64,000 nt of DNA. Source: JBCBSK01 sp965250105 (GTDB lineage: Bacteria; Pseudomonadota; Alphaproteobacteria; Rhizobiales; Tepidamorphaceae). Shown here piece by piece: positions 18,417 through 26,693 of the stretch; the stretch's first letter is position 1; each line of letters begins with the position of its first letter. The DNA lies in NCBI GenBank assembly GCA_965250105.1, contig OZ252290.1, positions 3,658,001 to 3,722,000 of the forward strand, read 5' to 3'. The position numbers were made by a program, and so were the translations under genes. Below the pieces are notes generated by a model. The model was not told the DNA's origin. It did no database searches and was given only the letters and a program-made list of their open reading frames with translations.

Positions 18417-18435
18417 GTTCTCTGTGATTACGTTC
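18417..18435 (-). promoter_or_regulatory. Spaced GAAC direct repeats at the uvrA promoter
   Basis: On the minus strand, GAGAAC occurs twice with its GAAC halves separated by 11 bases, not the usual seven of the alphaproteobacterial LexA box. A -35-like TTGAGA on the minus strand overlaps the upstream copy. It may be a variant LexA site or another operator for uvrA. Confidence 0.3.
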
Positions 18436-18667
18436 TCAAGAGATCCTCGGACCGAGCCACATTACCTGGATGCCGACTGGAGGGCTCCAGCGGCACGAGG
18501 CGCTCATGGACGGCTGTTATGCCTTATACACCGCGTTCCACGATCAGTTGCCAGCCCCGCGCGACAGTTCCCCGCAACCTGTCGAGCCTTGAAAGGCATG
18601 TCACCATCCGCGGCGCCTTGGACGGTTGGCGAGCCCCATGGTTAGACCCTATCTGAAGTACAGAGAC

Positions 18668-18696
18668 TTGACAAGAACAAAAATAGAACATCTAAT
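18668..18696 (+). promoter_or_regulatory. ssb promoter with embedded SOS (LexA) box
   Basis: A perfect -35 TTGACA (18668-18673) and a TCTAAT -10 (18691-18696) are spaced by 17 bp. The whole spacer holds GAAC-N7-GAAC (18675-18689), an exact match to the alphaproteobacterial LexA operator. LexA bound there would block RNA polymerase. The site is 155 bp upstream of the ssb ATG, so the transcript would have a long leader. Confidence 0.75.
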
Positions 18697-18850
18697 TTGC
18701 TATGTGCGGTGAGTAGCGCGCGGCACGTAAGAAAGCTGGGGAGAGGTGACCTGCCTTCCCGGCAGCCGGCGGCCCGCGACGCGCTTTTGAGGTAGACCCT
18801 CTGGCAGTCGATGGTGATGTGAACAGGGTGAGATGTGAGGAGGGCGTCCG

Positions 18851-19330
18851 ATGGCGGGCAGCGTCAATAAAGTTATTCTGATCGGCAATCTGGGGGCCGA
18901 TCCCGAGATCCGCCATACGCAGGACGGGCGGCCGATCGCCAATCTCCGGCTGGCAACCAGCGAGAGCTGGCGCGACCGCAACTCCGGCGAACGCCGCGAA
19001 CGGACCGAATGGCACCGGGTGGTGATTTTCAGCGAAGGGCTGTGCCGGATCGCCGAGCAATATCTGCGCAAGGGGTCGAAGATCTATGTCGAGGGTCAAT
19101 TGCAGACCCGCGAATGGGAGGATCAGTCGGGCCAGAAGCGCTACACGACGGAAGTGGTCCTGCAGAATTACAACTCCACCCTCACCATGCTCGACAGCCG
19201 GTCCGGAGGTGGCGAGGGCATGGGCGAACGCTCCGGCGGCGATTTCGGGCGGTCTGGACCGATGGACCGTGGAGGCGGCCAGCGGTCGGGTGGCTTCAAT
19301 CAGGACATCGACGACGAGATTCCGTTCTAG
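18851..19330 (+). CDS. ssb: Single-stranded DNA-binding protein
   Basis: SSB coats single-stranded DNA in replication and repair and recruits partner proteins. The 159-aa protein begins MAGSVNKVILIGNLGADPE, the OB-fold start, with RTEWHRVVIFSE in the fold core to residue ~112. A Gly-rich linker follows, and the C-terminal tip DIDDEIPF is the conserved partner-binding peptide. GGAGGGCG precedes the ATG. gyrA lies 119 bp downstream. Confidence 0.97.
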   Translation: MAGSVNKVILIGNLGADPEIRHTQDGRPIANLRLATSESWRDRNSGERRERTEWHRVVIFSEGLCRIAEQYLRKGSKIYVEGQLQTREWEDQSGQKRYTTEVVLQNYNSTLTMLDSRSGGGEGMGERSGGDFGRSGPMDRGGGQRSGGFNQDIDDEIPF

Positions 19331-19449
19331 ATCAAGCAGGCCGCGCGGGGATAGTGGGGCCTTATCGACGGCCTGGACTGGTTGCCCGGCTCGCTCCGAC
19401 GGAAGGAATCAGCTACTCAGATCGGATGTGTTTTTGATGGGCAGAATGC

Positions 19450-22191
19450 GTGTCTGACGACGCCAACGACGAACCGCGCGAGGGCGCCGGCAGCGCCATT
19501 TCGATCACCGACGAGATGAAGCGCAGCTATCTCGATTACGCGATGAGCGTGATCGTGAGCCGCGCGCTGCCCGATGTGCGCGACGGGCTGAAGCCGGTGC
19601 ATCGGCGCATTCTCTATTCGATGCACGAAAACGGCTATGATTGGAACAAGCCGTATCGGAAGTCGGCCCGTGTCGTCGGTGATGTGATCGGTAAATATCA
19701 CCCGCATGGCGACCAGGCGGTCTATGACGCTTTGGTGCGCATGGCGCAGGATTTCTCGATGCGGCTGATGCTGATCGAGGGGCAGGGCAATTTCGGCTCG
19801 ATCGACGGCGATCCGCCGGCCGCCATGCGCTATACTGAAGTGCGCTTGCAGAAGGTGTCGGAATCCCTGCTCGAGGATATCGACAAGGATACCGTCGATT
19901 TTCAGGACAATTACGACAACTCGGAGCGCGAGCCGACGGTCCTGCCGGCGCGCTATCCCAATCTTCTGGTCAATGGCGCCGGCGGCATCGCGGTCGGCAT
20001 GGCGACCAATATACCGCCGCACAATCTCGGCGAGATCATCGACGCGACCGTCGCGCTGATCGACGATCCGGCGCTGATGGTGACCGATCTGATGAAGATC
20101 GTGCCCGGGCCGGATTTTCCGACCGGCGCGCTGATTCTCGGCCAGAGCGGTATCCGGCAGGCCTATGAAACCGGCCGCGGCTCCGTCGTGATGCGCGGCC
20201 GGGCGACGATCGAGGAGATCCGCAAGGATCGTGATGCCATCGTCATCACCGAGATCCCCTATCAGGTGAACAAGGCCTCGATGATCGAGCGCATCGCGGA
20301 TCTGGTGCGTGACAAGCGTGTCGAGGGGATCGCCGATATTCGCGACGAGTCCGATCGCACGGGCATGCGCGTCGTCATCGAGCTCAAACGCGACGCGGTC
20401 GGCGATGTCATTCTGAACCAGCTCTATCGGTTTTCGCCGCTGCAGACGAGTTTCGGCGTCAACATCGTCGCGTTGAATCGCGGCAAGCCCGAGCAACTGA
20501 ACCTGCTCGACCTGATCCGCGCCTTCATCGCCTTCCGCGAAGAGGTCATCGGCCGGCGGACGCGCTTCCTTTTGAACAAGGCACGCGACCGCGCCCACGT
20601 GCTCGTCGGCCTGGCCATCGCGGTCGCCAATATCGACGAGGTTATCCGCCTGATCCGCACCGCGCCCGATCCGTCGACGGCCCGCGAAGCGCTGATGGCG
20701 CGCGACTGGCCGGCGCGTGACATGGCGCCGCTGATCGCGCTGATCGACGACCCCCGCCACGCGCTTCGGGACGACGGTACCTATCGGCTGTCCGAGGAAC
20801 AGGCGCGGGCCATTCTCGATCTTCGCCTGCAGCGTCTCACCGCGCTTGGCCGCGACGAGATCGCCAACGAGCTGAACGAGATCGCCGACAGAATCCGGGA
20901 CTATCTCGATATTCTGCGGTCGCGCGGCCGGGTGCTGTCGATCGTCAAGGAAGAACTGGCGGCCATTCGCGAACAGTTCGCGACGCCACGACGCACCGAG
21001 ATCACCGAAAGCGACGCCGATTTCGAGGATGAGGATCTCATCCCCCGCGAAGACATGGTGGTGACGGTCAGCCATGCCGGCTATATCAAGCGTGTGCCGC
21101 TGTCGACCTATCGCGCGCAGCGGCGGGGCGGCAAGGGCCGCTCGGGCATGTCGACCAAGGATGATGATTTCGTCACCCGGCTGTTCGTCGCCAATACCCA
21201 CACGCCGGTTCTGTTCTTCTCCTCGCGCGGCATCGTCTACAAGCTGAAGGTCTGGCGCCTGCCGCTGTCGGCGCCGCAGGCGCGCGGCAAGGCGCTGATC
21301 AACCTCCTGCCGCTCCAGGCCGGCGAGACGATCACCACCATCATGCCGATGCCGGAGGACGAGGACAGCTGGTCGACGCTCGATGTCATGTTCGCGACGA
21401 CGCGCGGCACCGTGCGCCGCAACAAGCTGTCCGATTTCGTCGGTATCCGCCAAAACGGCAAGATCGCGATGAAGCTCGAGGAGGGGATCGACATTCTCGG
21501 CGTCGAGACCTGCACCGAGGATGATGACATCCTGCTGACGACGGCGCTCGGCCAGTGCATCCGCTTCCCCGTCCCCGATGTTCGGGTGTTCCAGAGCCGC
21601 GATTCGACGGGCGTGCGCGGCATCGCGCTCGCCGAGGGCGATCATCTGATTTCGATGGCGGTCGTCCGGCATTTCGAGGCGACGCCGGGCGAGCGGCAGG
21701 CCTATCTGAAGCTCCGGCGCGCGGTCGAGGGCGAAACCGATCTCGATGCCGACGAGACCGGTATCGCCGAGGATACGGGCGAGGCGGCCAGCGAACTGTC
21801 GCAGGAGCGTTACGCGGAAATGGGGGCGGCCGAACAGGTCATCCTCACCGTGTCCGAAAACGGCTTCGGCAAGCGCACGTCTTCTTTCGAATACAGGATC
21901 GCCGGCCGCGGCGGGAAGGGGATCGCGGCCATGGCGGTGACCGAGCGCAACGGACCCGTGGTCGCGTCCTTCCCGGTCGAGCCCGGCGATCAGATCATGT
22001 TGGTCACCGATGGCGGCAAGCTGATCCGTTGCCCGGTCGACGGTATCCGCGTTGCCGGTCGCGCGACCCAGGGTGTTACCATCTTTCAGACCGCGGAAAC
22101 GGAACGCGTCGTGGCTGTCGAACACCTGTCCGAGGAAGAAGGGGACGATGGCGATGACGACGTGCCGGAGGGGGATGACGCGTCGTCATGA
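19450..22191 (+). CDS. gyrA: DNA gyrase subunit A
   Basis: GyrA is the DNA-cutting subunit of gyrase, which introduces negative supercoils. The 913-aa protein has catalytic Tyr128 in AAMRYTE and the GyrA box QRRGGKG in the C-terminal wrapping domain; the last residues are acidic. The quinolone-resistance region reads HPHGDQAVYDALVRMAQ: Gln89 stands where E. coli has Ser83, while Asp93 matches E. coli Asp87. The start is a GTG at 19450. A six-codon frame (ATG 19437, stop 19455-19457) overlaps this start and might influence initiation. Confidence 0.97.
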   Translation: MSDDANDEPREGAGSAISITDEMKRSYLDYAMSVIVSRALPDVRDGLKPVHRRILYSMHENGYDWNKPYRKSARVVGDVIGKYHPHGDQAVYDALVRMAQDFSMRLMLIEGQGNFGSIDGDPPAAMRYTEVRLQKVSESLLEDIDKDTVDFQDNYDNSEREPTVLPARYPNLLVNGAGGIAVGMATNIPPHNLGEIIDATVALIDDPALMVTDLMKIVPGPDFPTGALILGQSGIRQAYETGRGSVVMRGRATIEEIRKDRDAIVITEIPYQVNKASMIERIADLVRDKRVEGIADIRDESDRTGMRVVIELKRDAVGDVILNQLYRFSPLQTSFGVNIVALNRGKPEQLNLLDLIRAFIAFREEVIGRRTRFLLNKARDRAHVLVGLAIAVANIDEVIRLIRTAPDPSTAREALMARDWPARDMAPLIALIDDPRHALRDDGTYRLSEEQARAILDLRLQRLTALGRDEIANELNEIADRIRDYLDILRSRGRVLSIVKEELAAIREQFATPRRTEITESDADFEDEDLIPREDMVVTVSHAGYIKRVPLSTYRAQRRGGKGRSGMSTKDDDFVTRLFVANTHTPVLFFSSRGIVYKLKVWRLPLSAPQARGKALINLLPLQAGETITTIMPMPEDEDSWSTLDVMFATTRGTVRRNKLSDFVGIRQNGKIAMKLEEGIDILGVETCTEDDDILLTTALGQCIRFPVPDVRVFQSRDSTGVRGIALAEGDHLISMAVVRHFEATPGERQAYLKLRRAVEGETDLDADETGIAEDTGEAASELSQERYAEMGAAEQVILTVSENGFGKRTSSFEYRIAGRGGKGIAAMAVTERNGPVVASFPVEPGDQIMLVTDGGKLIRCPVDGIRVAGRATQGVTIFQTAETERVVAVEHLSEEEGDDGDDDVPEGDDASS

Positions 22192-22201
22192 TCATCACCA
22201 T

Positions 22202-22222
22202 GGCGGTGGGCTAGCCACCGCC
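22202..22222. terminator. Hairpin between convergent gyrA and a hypothetical gene
   Basis: A perfect 8-bp stem (GGCGGTGG / CCACCGCC) with a 5-base loop lies 10 bp after the gyrA stop and just outside the end of the minus-strand gene. There is no T-run, so it may act with Rho or as a bidirectional barrier. Confidence 0.45.
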
Positions 22223-22225
22223 GGC

Positions 22226-22600
22226 TCACAGGCCGATTGCCAGGCGCTCGAGATGCGCCCGCCGCGACCGCTCCTCGCTGCCATCGGCGATGATGGTGCG
22301 GACGACCCGCGTTTCTGTGTCGTCCTGCGTGATTTGCACGCCGTTCGTCACGGCGATGGTCGGAGCCGCGCTGCTCGATAGGGCGTCACGCGCTGTCGCG
22401 AGTGTCGTTGTGTCGTCGACCGAGGCCGGGGTCGCCGGCATCGTGTCGAGCGCGATTGTCACCCTGGGCAGGTCGGGCGCGCTGTTGGTGTTGGCCGACA
22501 CGCTGACGGTATCGGCGATCATCACGCCGGTTGCGAAGGCGATCGCCAAGGCAAGGCCCATGGGCGCGATATTGGACCGAACTGTCTTCAAGAATGTCAT
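22226..22600 (-). CDS. Hypothetical protein with N-terminal membrane anchor
   Basis: I do not recognise this 124-aa protein. It has a membrane or signal segment at ~12-36 (IAPMGLALAIAFATGVMIADTV), followed by a Ser/Thr/Ala/Asp-rich region and a short C-terminal part, RVVRTIIADGSEERSRRAHLERLAIGL-like, that may be helical. Its ATG is preceded by AGGGGC on the minus strand. It is convergent with gyrA and divergent from coaD. Being short and without known motifs, it may be a lineage-specific envelope protein or a false call. Confidence 0.45.
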   Translation of the reverse strand: MTFLKTVRSNIAPMGLALAIAFATGVMIADTVSVSANTNSAPDLPRVTIALDTMPATPASVDDTTTLATARDALSSSAAPTIAVTNGVQITQDDTETRVVRTIIADGSEERSRRAHLERLAIGL

Positions 22601-22761
22601 GTCGCATGCCCCTGAATGTTCCGGATCTCATGTCCGCCTGTTGTTGCGGTCGTTTCTAACCGCCCCGCTCTGAACGAAGCGCGAATGGCTCGTTCAGCTT
22701 GCATTCAAGGTAAGGGCCGGGTTAAGCGCGTGACGTGCGTTAGCGCACAAGGCGAAACGGA

Positions 22762-23268
22762 ATGAACATGACGAAAACCGGTCTCTATCCTGGCAGTTTC
22801 GATCCGCTGACGAACGGCCATGTCGATGTCATCGAACAGGCGCTTGCGCTCGTCGACCGGGTGGTGATCGCCATCGGCACGCATCACGGTAAGACGCCGC
22901 TATTCGATGCGGTGCGCCGGGAAGCCCTGATCATGGCGTCCTTCGGTCCGTTCCCGGATCTCGCCGAACGCCTTTCGGTGACGACCTTTTCCGGCCTCGT
23001 CGTCGATGCCGCGCGCGACGCCGGCGCCGATATCGTTATCCGCGGGCTGAGGGACGCCACCGATTTCGACTATGAAATGCAGATGGCCGGTATGAACCGG
23101 GGGCTTGCGCCCGATATCGCGACCGTGTTTGTTGGCGCGACGGCGGAAACCCGCCACATTTCCGCGACACTGGTGCGGCAGATCGCGGGCATGAAGGGCG
23201 ATATCCGCCCCTTCGTTCCGCCGCCAGTGGCTGAAGCGCTGATCCAGCGGGTATCGGAAAGCCGCTGA
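22762..23268 (+). CDS. coaD: Phosphopantetheine adenylyltransferase
   Basis: CoaD transfers AMP from ATP to 4'-phosphopantetheine, the penultimate step of coenzyme A synthesis. The 168-aa protein has the nucleotidyltransferase motif YPGSFDPLTNGHVDVI near residue 10 and the C-terminal ISATLVRQIA motif, with VIRGLRDATDFDYEMQMA between. It opens the coaD-ppi-ppi-queA-tgt gene string; the first cyclophilin gene follows after 20 bp. Confidence 0.97.
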   Translation: MNMTKTGLYPGSFDPLTNGHVDVIEQALALVDRVVIAIGTHHGKTPLFDAVRREALIMASFGPFPDLAERLSVTTFSGLVVDAARDAGADIVIRGLRDATDFDYEMQMAGMNRGLAPDIATVFVGATAETRHISATLVRQIAGMKGDIRPFVPPPVAEALIQRVSESR

Positions 23269-23288
23269 CGAGCCAGGAGAGACATCCC

Positions 23289-23831
23289 ATGCTGCGCCGT
23301 TCTTTGCTGACCGGTCTGGTCGGCGCCCTGATGATGGCCGTGACGGCCCTGTCGCCGGCCCGCGCCAGCGATCCGGAAAACACGCTCTTTCTCGATCTGC
23401 CTTATGGCCGCGTGGTCATCGAACTGAGGCCCGACCTGGCGCCCAACCACGTCGCGCGCATCAAGGAACTGGCGCGCAGCGGGTTCTATGACGGCATTGT
23501 CTTTCACCGTGTGATCGACGGCTTCATGGCGCAGACCGGCGATCCGACCGGAACCGGCAGGGGCGGGTCCGACCTGCCGGATCTCGATGCGGAATTCAAC
23601 GCCGCCAATTTCGGCCGCGGCGCCATCGGCATGGCGCGGACGCCCGATCCGAACAGCGCTAACAGCCAGTTCTTCATCTGCTTCAACGACTGCTCCTTCC
23701 TGAACGGCCAATATACCGTCTGGGGCCAGGTCACCGAGGGGATGGAATTCGTCGACCAGATCAAGCGCGGCGAACCGCCGGCCGATCCCGACACGATCGT
23801 CCGGATGCAGGTCGCGGCCGACGCGAACTGA
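23289..23831 (+). CDS. Peptidyl-prolyl cis-trans isomerase, cyclophilin type, exported
   Basis: This cyclophilin speeds proline isomerisation during folding. It has a signal peptide (LLTGLVGALMMAVTALSPARA, cut near residue 28), so it is probably periplasmic. The catalytic segments FYDGIVFHRVIDGFMAQTGDP and NSQFFICFNDCSFLN and the WGQVTEGMEFVD end are conserved. It is 180 aa. The next gene encodes a closely similar protein without the signal, indicating an old tandem duplication giving periplasmic and cytoplasmic forms. Confidence 0.94.
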   Translation: MLRRSLLTGLVGALMMAVTALSPARASDPENTLFLDLPYGRVVIELRPDLAPNHVARIKELARSGFYDGIVFHRVIDGFMAQTGDPTGTGRGGSDLPDLDAEFNAANFGRGAIGMARTPDPNSANSQFFICFNDCSFLNGQYTVWGQVTEGMEFVDQIKRGEPPADPDTIVRMQVAADAN

Positions 23832-23906
23832 TCGATCCCTTCCGGCGGGCGCCATTGATCTCGCAGCCGCCGCCATCTTGCACGCGTAACCATCGAGGCA
23901 CCCGAA

Positions 23907-24368
23907 ATGGCAGATCCCGAACACACCCTCATTCTTGAAACCACGCAAGGCGCGGTCACCATCGAGCTGTGGCCCGACGCGGCGCCTGGCCATGTCGCGC
24001 GGATCAAGGAACTGGCGCGCAGCGGGTTCTATGATGGGATCGTGTTCCACCGGGTGATCGACGGCTTCATGGCGCAGACCGGCGACCCGACCGGCACCGG
24101 CATGGGCGGCTCGGGGCAGAACCTCAAGGCCGAGTTCAACGACCGGCCGCACAAGCGCGGCACCTGTTCGATGGCGCGCGCGCAGAGCCCGGATTCGGCC
24201 GACAGCCAGTTCTTCATCTGCTTCGGCGACGCGTCGTTCCTCGACGGGCAGTATACCGTCTGGGGACAGGTGGTCGACGGCATGGAACATGTCGACAAGA
24301 TCAAGCGCGGCGAGCCAGTCAAGGACCCCGATTCCATCGAGCGTGCCTATATCGCCGCCGACGCGTGA
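23907..24368 (+). CDS. ppiB: Peptidyl-prolyl cis-trans isomerase, cyclophilin type, cytoplasmic
   Basis: This 153-aa cyclophilin has no signal peptide and should act in the cytoplasm. It shares the ELARSGFYDGIVFHRVIDG block, including the catalytic Arg, with the upstream gene, plus DSQFFICFGDASFLD and WGQVVDGMEHVDKI. The gap to its paralogue is 75 bp; queA follows after 18 bp. Confidence 0.94.
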   Translation: MADPEHTLILETTQGAVTIELWPDAAPGHVARIKELARSGFYDGIVFHRVIDGFMAQTGDPTGTGMGGSGQNLKAEFNDRPHKRGTCSMARAQSPDSADSQFFICFGDASFLDGQYTVWGQVVDGMEHVDKIKRGEPVKDPDSIERAYIAADA

Positions 24369-24386
24369 CGGCCCCGCCGGCGCCCG

Positions 24387-25502
24387 ATGCGGCTTGACGC
24401 ATTCGACTTCGATCTTCCCGAAGACCGTATCGCGCTGCGGCCGGCGAGCCCGCGCGAGACGGCGCGGCTTCTGACGGTCGATCCGGCGGCGCCCGCGTCG
24501 CTGGGGGACCGTCATATCGCCGACCTGCCCGAGCTTCTGGCGCCGGGTGACGTTGTCGTCTTCAACGATACCAAGGTCATCAACGCTCAGTTCGAGGCGC
24601 GGCGGAGGCTGCGCGACGGCCATATGCCGGCCGGGGGCGGCGACCCCGCCGCATCCGGCGCGAAGATCCATCTGCAATTGCACCAGCGCGTCGACGGTCG
24701 CGCTTGGGCCTGTTTCGCGCGGCCGGCGCGCAAGCTGGCCGTCGGCGACCGGCTCGACATCGGCCCGGCGACGGCCGAGGTGCGCCGGGTGGGGGCGGGC
24801 GGGCAGGTCGAACTCGCCTTCGACATGGACGGCCCCGCGCTCGACCGTTTCATCGCCGAACATGGCCAGGTGCCCCTGCCGCCCTATATCGCAAGCCGGC
24901 GCCCGCCCGACGCGCAGGATGCGGTCGACTACCAGACCATGTTCGCGCGCGAGGACGGGGCGGTAGCGGCGCCGACGGCGGGCCTGCATTTCACGCCCGG
25001 CCTGATCGAGCGGTTCCGAGCGCGCGATATCGACATCCGCTTCGTCACGCTGCATGTCGGCGCCGGCACCTTCCTGCCGGTGAAGACCGATGACATTGCC
25101 GACCATCGCATGCTGTCCGAACATGGCGTGATCTCGCGCGAGACGGCCGAGGCCATCATGACCCGGCGCCGTGCCGGCGGGCGCGTCGTCGCGGTGGGCA
25201 CCACCGTGGTTCGGCTGCTTGAAACCGCCGCCGACGATACCGGCGTCATCCATCCGGCCGTCGTCGATACCGATCTCTTCATCACGCCCGGCTATCGCTT
25301 CAAGGCGATCGACCGGATGATCACTAATTTCCACCTGCCGAAATCGACGCTGTTCATGCTGGTCAGCGCGTTTTCAGGGCTCGGCACCATGCGGACCGCC
25401 TATCGCCATGCGGTGGATACCGGCTATCGCTTCTATTCCTATGGTGATGCGTGCCTGCTGACACCGGACAGCGCGGCCGTCGCACGGGGCCACGATCGGT
25501 GA
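24387..25502 (+). CDS. queA: S-adenosylmethionine:tRNA ribosyltransferase-isomerase
   Basis: QueA moves the ribosyl part of S-adenosylmethionine onto 7-aminomethyl-7-deazaguanine in tRNA, forming epoxyqueuosine. The 371-aa protein begins MRLDAFDFDLPEDRIALRPA and has the conserved VVFNDTKVINAQ, TAGLHFTP, TLHVGAGTFLPV and ITNFHLPKSTL segments. An internal ~15-residue variable stretch near 75-90 lengthens it slightly. The stop overlaps the GTG of tgt, coupling two successive enzymes of queuosine synthesis. Confidence 0.96.
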   Translation: MRLDAFDFDLPEDRIALRPASPRETARLLTVDPAAPASLGDRHIADLPELLAPGDVVVFNDTKVINAQFEARRRLRDGHMPAGGGDPAASGAKIHLQLHQRVDGRAWACFARPARKLAVGDRLDIGPATAEVRRVGAGGQVELAFDMDGPALDRFIAEHGQVPLPPYIASRRPPDAQDAVDYQTMFAREDGAVAAPTAGLHFTPGLIERFRARDIDIRFVTLHVGAGTFLPVKTDDIADHRMLSEHGVISRETAEAIMTRRRAGGRVVAVGTTVVRLLETAADDTGVIHPAVVDTDLFITPGYRFKAIDRMITNFHLPKSTLFMLVSAFSGLGTMRTAYRHAVDTGYRFYSYGDACLLTPDSAAVARGHDR

Positions 25503-26653
25503 ACGCGACGGCCGGGCCGGCGACGGACGATGTCGCCTTTGATCTCCTGGCCAGGGACGGTCTGGCCCGCCGTGGCGAGATCCGTCTCAAGCGCGGCACG
25601 ATCGCGACGCCGGCCTTCATGCCGGTCGGCACGGCGGGCACGGTCAAGGCGCTGACGGTGGAGATGGTCCGCGAGACCGGCGCCGACATCATTCTCGGCA
25701 ATACCTATCATCTCATGCTCCGGCCTGGCGCCGAACGCATCGCGCGGCTCGGAGGGCTCCATGAATTCATGCGCTGGGACGGTCCGATCCTGACCGATTC
25801 CGGCGGGTTTCAGGTGATGTCGCTCTCAAGCCTGCGCGATCTCACCGAGGACGGCGTGCGCTTCCGCTCGCATCTCGATGGCGCCGTCCACGATCTGACA
25901 CCGGAACGCGCCATCGAGATCCAGGGGCTTCTGGGCGCCGATATCCAGATGCAGCTCGATGAGTGCATTGCCTTGCCGGCTTCCGAACAGGATATCGCGC
26001 GGGCCATGGAATTGTCGCTGCGCTGGGCCGAGCGGTCGAAACGTGCCTTCGAGGCACAAGGGTTGGGGGCGGCGCTGTTCGGCATCGTCCAGGGCGGTGA
26101 TCTGCCGGATCTGCGCACCCGGTCGGCCCGGCGACTGGTCGAGATCGGTTTTCCCGGCTACGCGGTCGGCGGGCTCGCCGTCGGCGAGCCGCAGGAGGTC
26201 ATGCTGTCGGTTCTCGAAACCACGCTGCCGCATCTGCCCGAGGACCGGCCGCGCTATCTGATGGGCGTCGGCACGCCCGACGATCTGGTCGAAGCCGTCC
26301 GGCGCGGCATCGACATGTTCGACTGCGTGATGCCGACCCGGTCGGGCCGTCACGGGCTGGCTTTCACGCGCTTCGGCAAGATCAATCTCAGAAATGCGCG
26401 CCACGCCGACGATCCGAGGCCGCTCGACCCCGAGGCCGATTGCGCGGCCGCCCGCGACTATGCGCGCGCCTATCTGCATCATCTGGTGAAGTCCAACGAG
26501 TTGCTCGGCGCGATCCTGCTGAGCCAGATCAATGTCGCCTACTATCAGTCGCTCATGCGGCGCTTGCGCGAGGCCATCGCCGCCGGACGGTTCGACGATG
26601 TCGCGGGCGAGATACGGGACGGTTGGCAAAGAGGCGACATCGCGCCGGTCTGA
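25499..26653 (+). CDS. tgt: Queuine tRNA-ribosyltransferase (TGT) lacking most zinc ligands
   Basis: TGT swaps guanine-34 for preQ1 in tRNAs with a GUN anticodon. With a GTG start at 25499 (overlapping queA) it is 384 aa. Catalytic Asp100 (TDSGGFQVMS) and Asp275 (MFDCVMPTR) are present, with the GNTYHLMLRPG substrate loop. The structural zinc site, normally CxCxxC plus His, reads Ala313, Cys315, Ala318 and Ile344, so three of four ligands are gone while the surrounding RAYLHHL fold is conserved. It may be a zinc-independent TGT. Confidence 0.93.
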   Translation: MNATAGPATDDVAFDLLARDGLARRGEIRLKRGTIATPAFMPVGTAGTVKALTVEMVRETGADIILGNTYHLMLRPGAERIARLGGLHEFMRWDGPILTDSGGFQVMSLSSLRDLTEDGVRFRSHLDGAVHDLTPERAIEIQGLLGADIQMQLDECIALPASEQDIARAMELSLRWAERSKRAFEAQGLGAALFGIVQGGDLPDLRTRSARRLVEIGFPGYAVGGLAVGEPQEVMLSVLETTLPHLPEDRPRYLMGVGTPDDLVEAVRRGIDMFDCVMPTRSGRHGLAFTRFGKINLRNARHADDPRPLDPEADCAAARDYARAYLHHLVKSNELLGAILLSQINVAYYQSLMRRLREAIAAGRFDDVAGEIRDGWQRGDIAPV

Positions 26654-26693
26654 GGCTCGTTAGCCGGCACGCCCGAGTGTCGATCGAGCGCGG

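Larger units (their letters stand above)
18357..18850. other. Divergent uvrA-ssb intergenic region (494 bp)
   Basis: This long gap separates the divergent uvrA and ssb genes. It contains a candidate SOS-controlled ssb promoter near 18668-18696 and GAAC repeats nearer to uvrA. Two overlapping frames at ~18399-18656 are open, but they show no recognisable protein. No tRNA or known RNA was recognised; a small RNA cannot be excluded. Confidence 0.6.

Noticed and set aside
18399..18656. Overlapping open frames in the uvrA-ssb gap
   Set aside because: Two frames of similar length with no protein features, no clear ribosome binding site; kept only as a non-coding region.
19417..22125. A 902-codon open frame on the minus strand opposite gyrA
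   Set aside because: It is an exact shadow of the strongly supported gyrA gene; its His/Arg/Asp-rich sequence matches no family.
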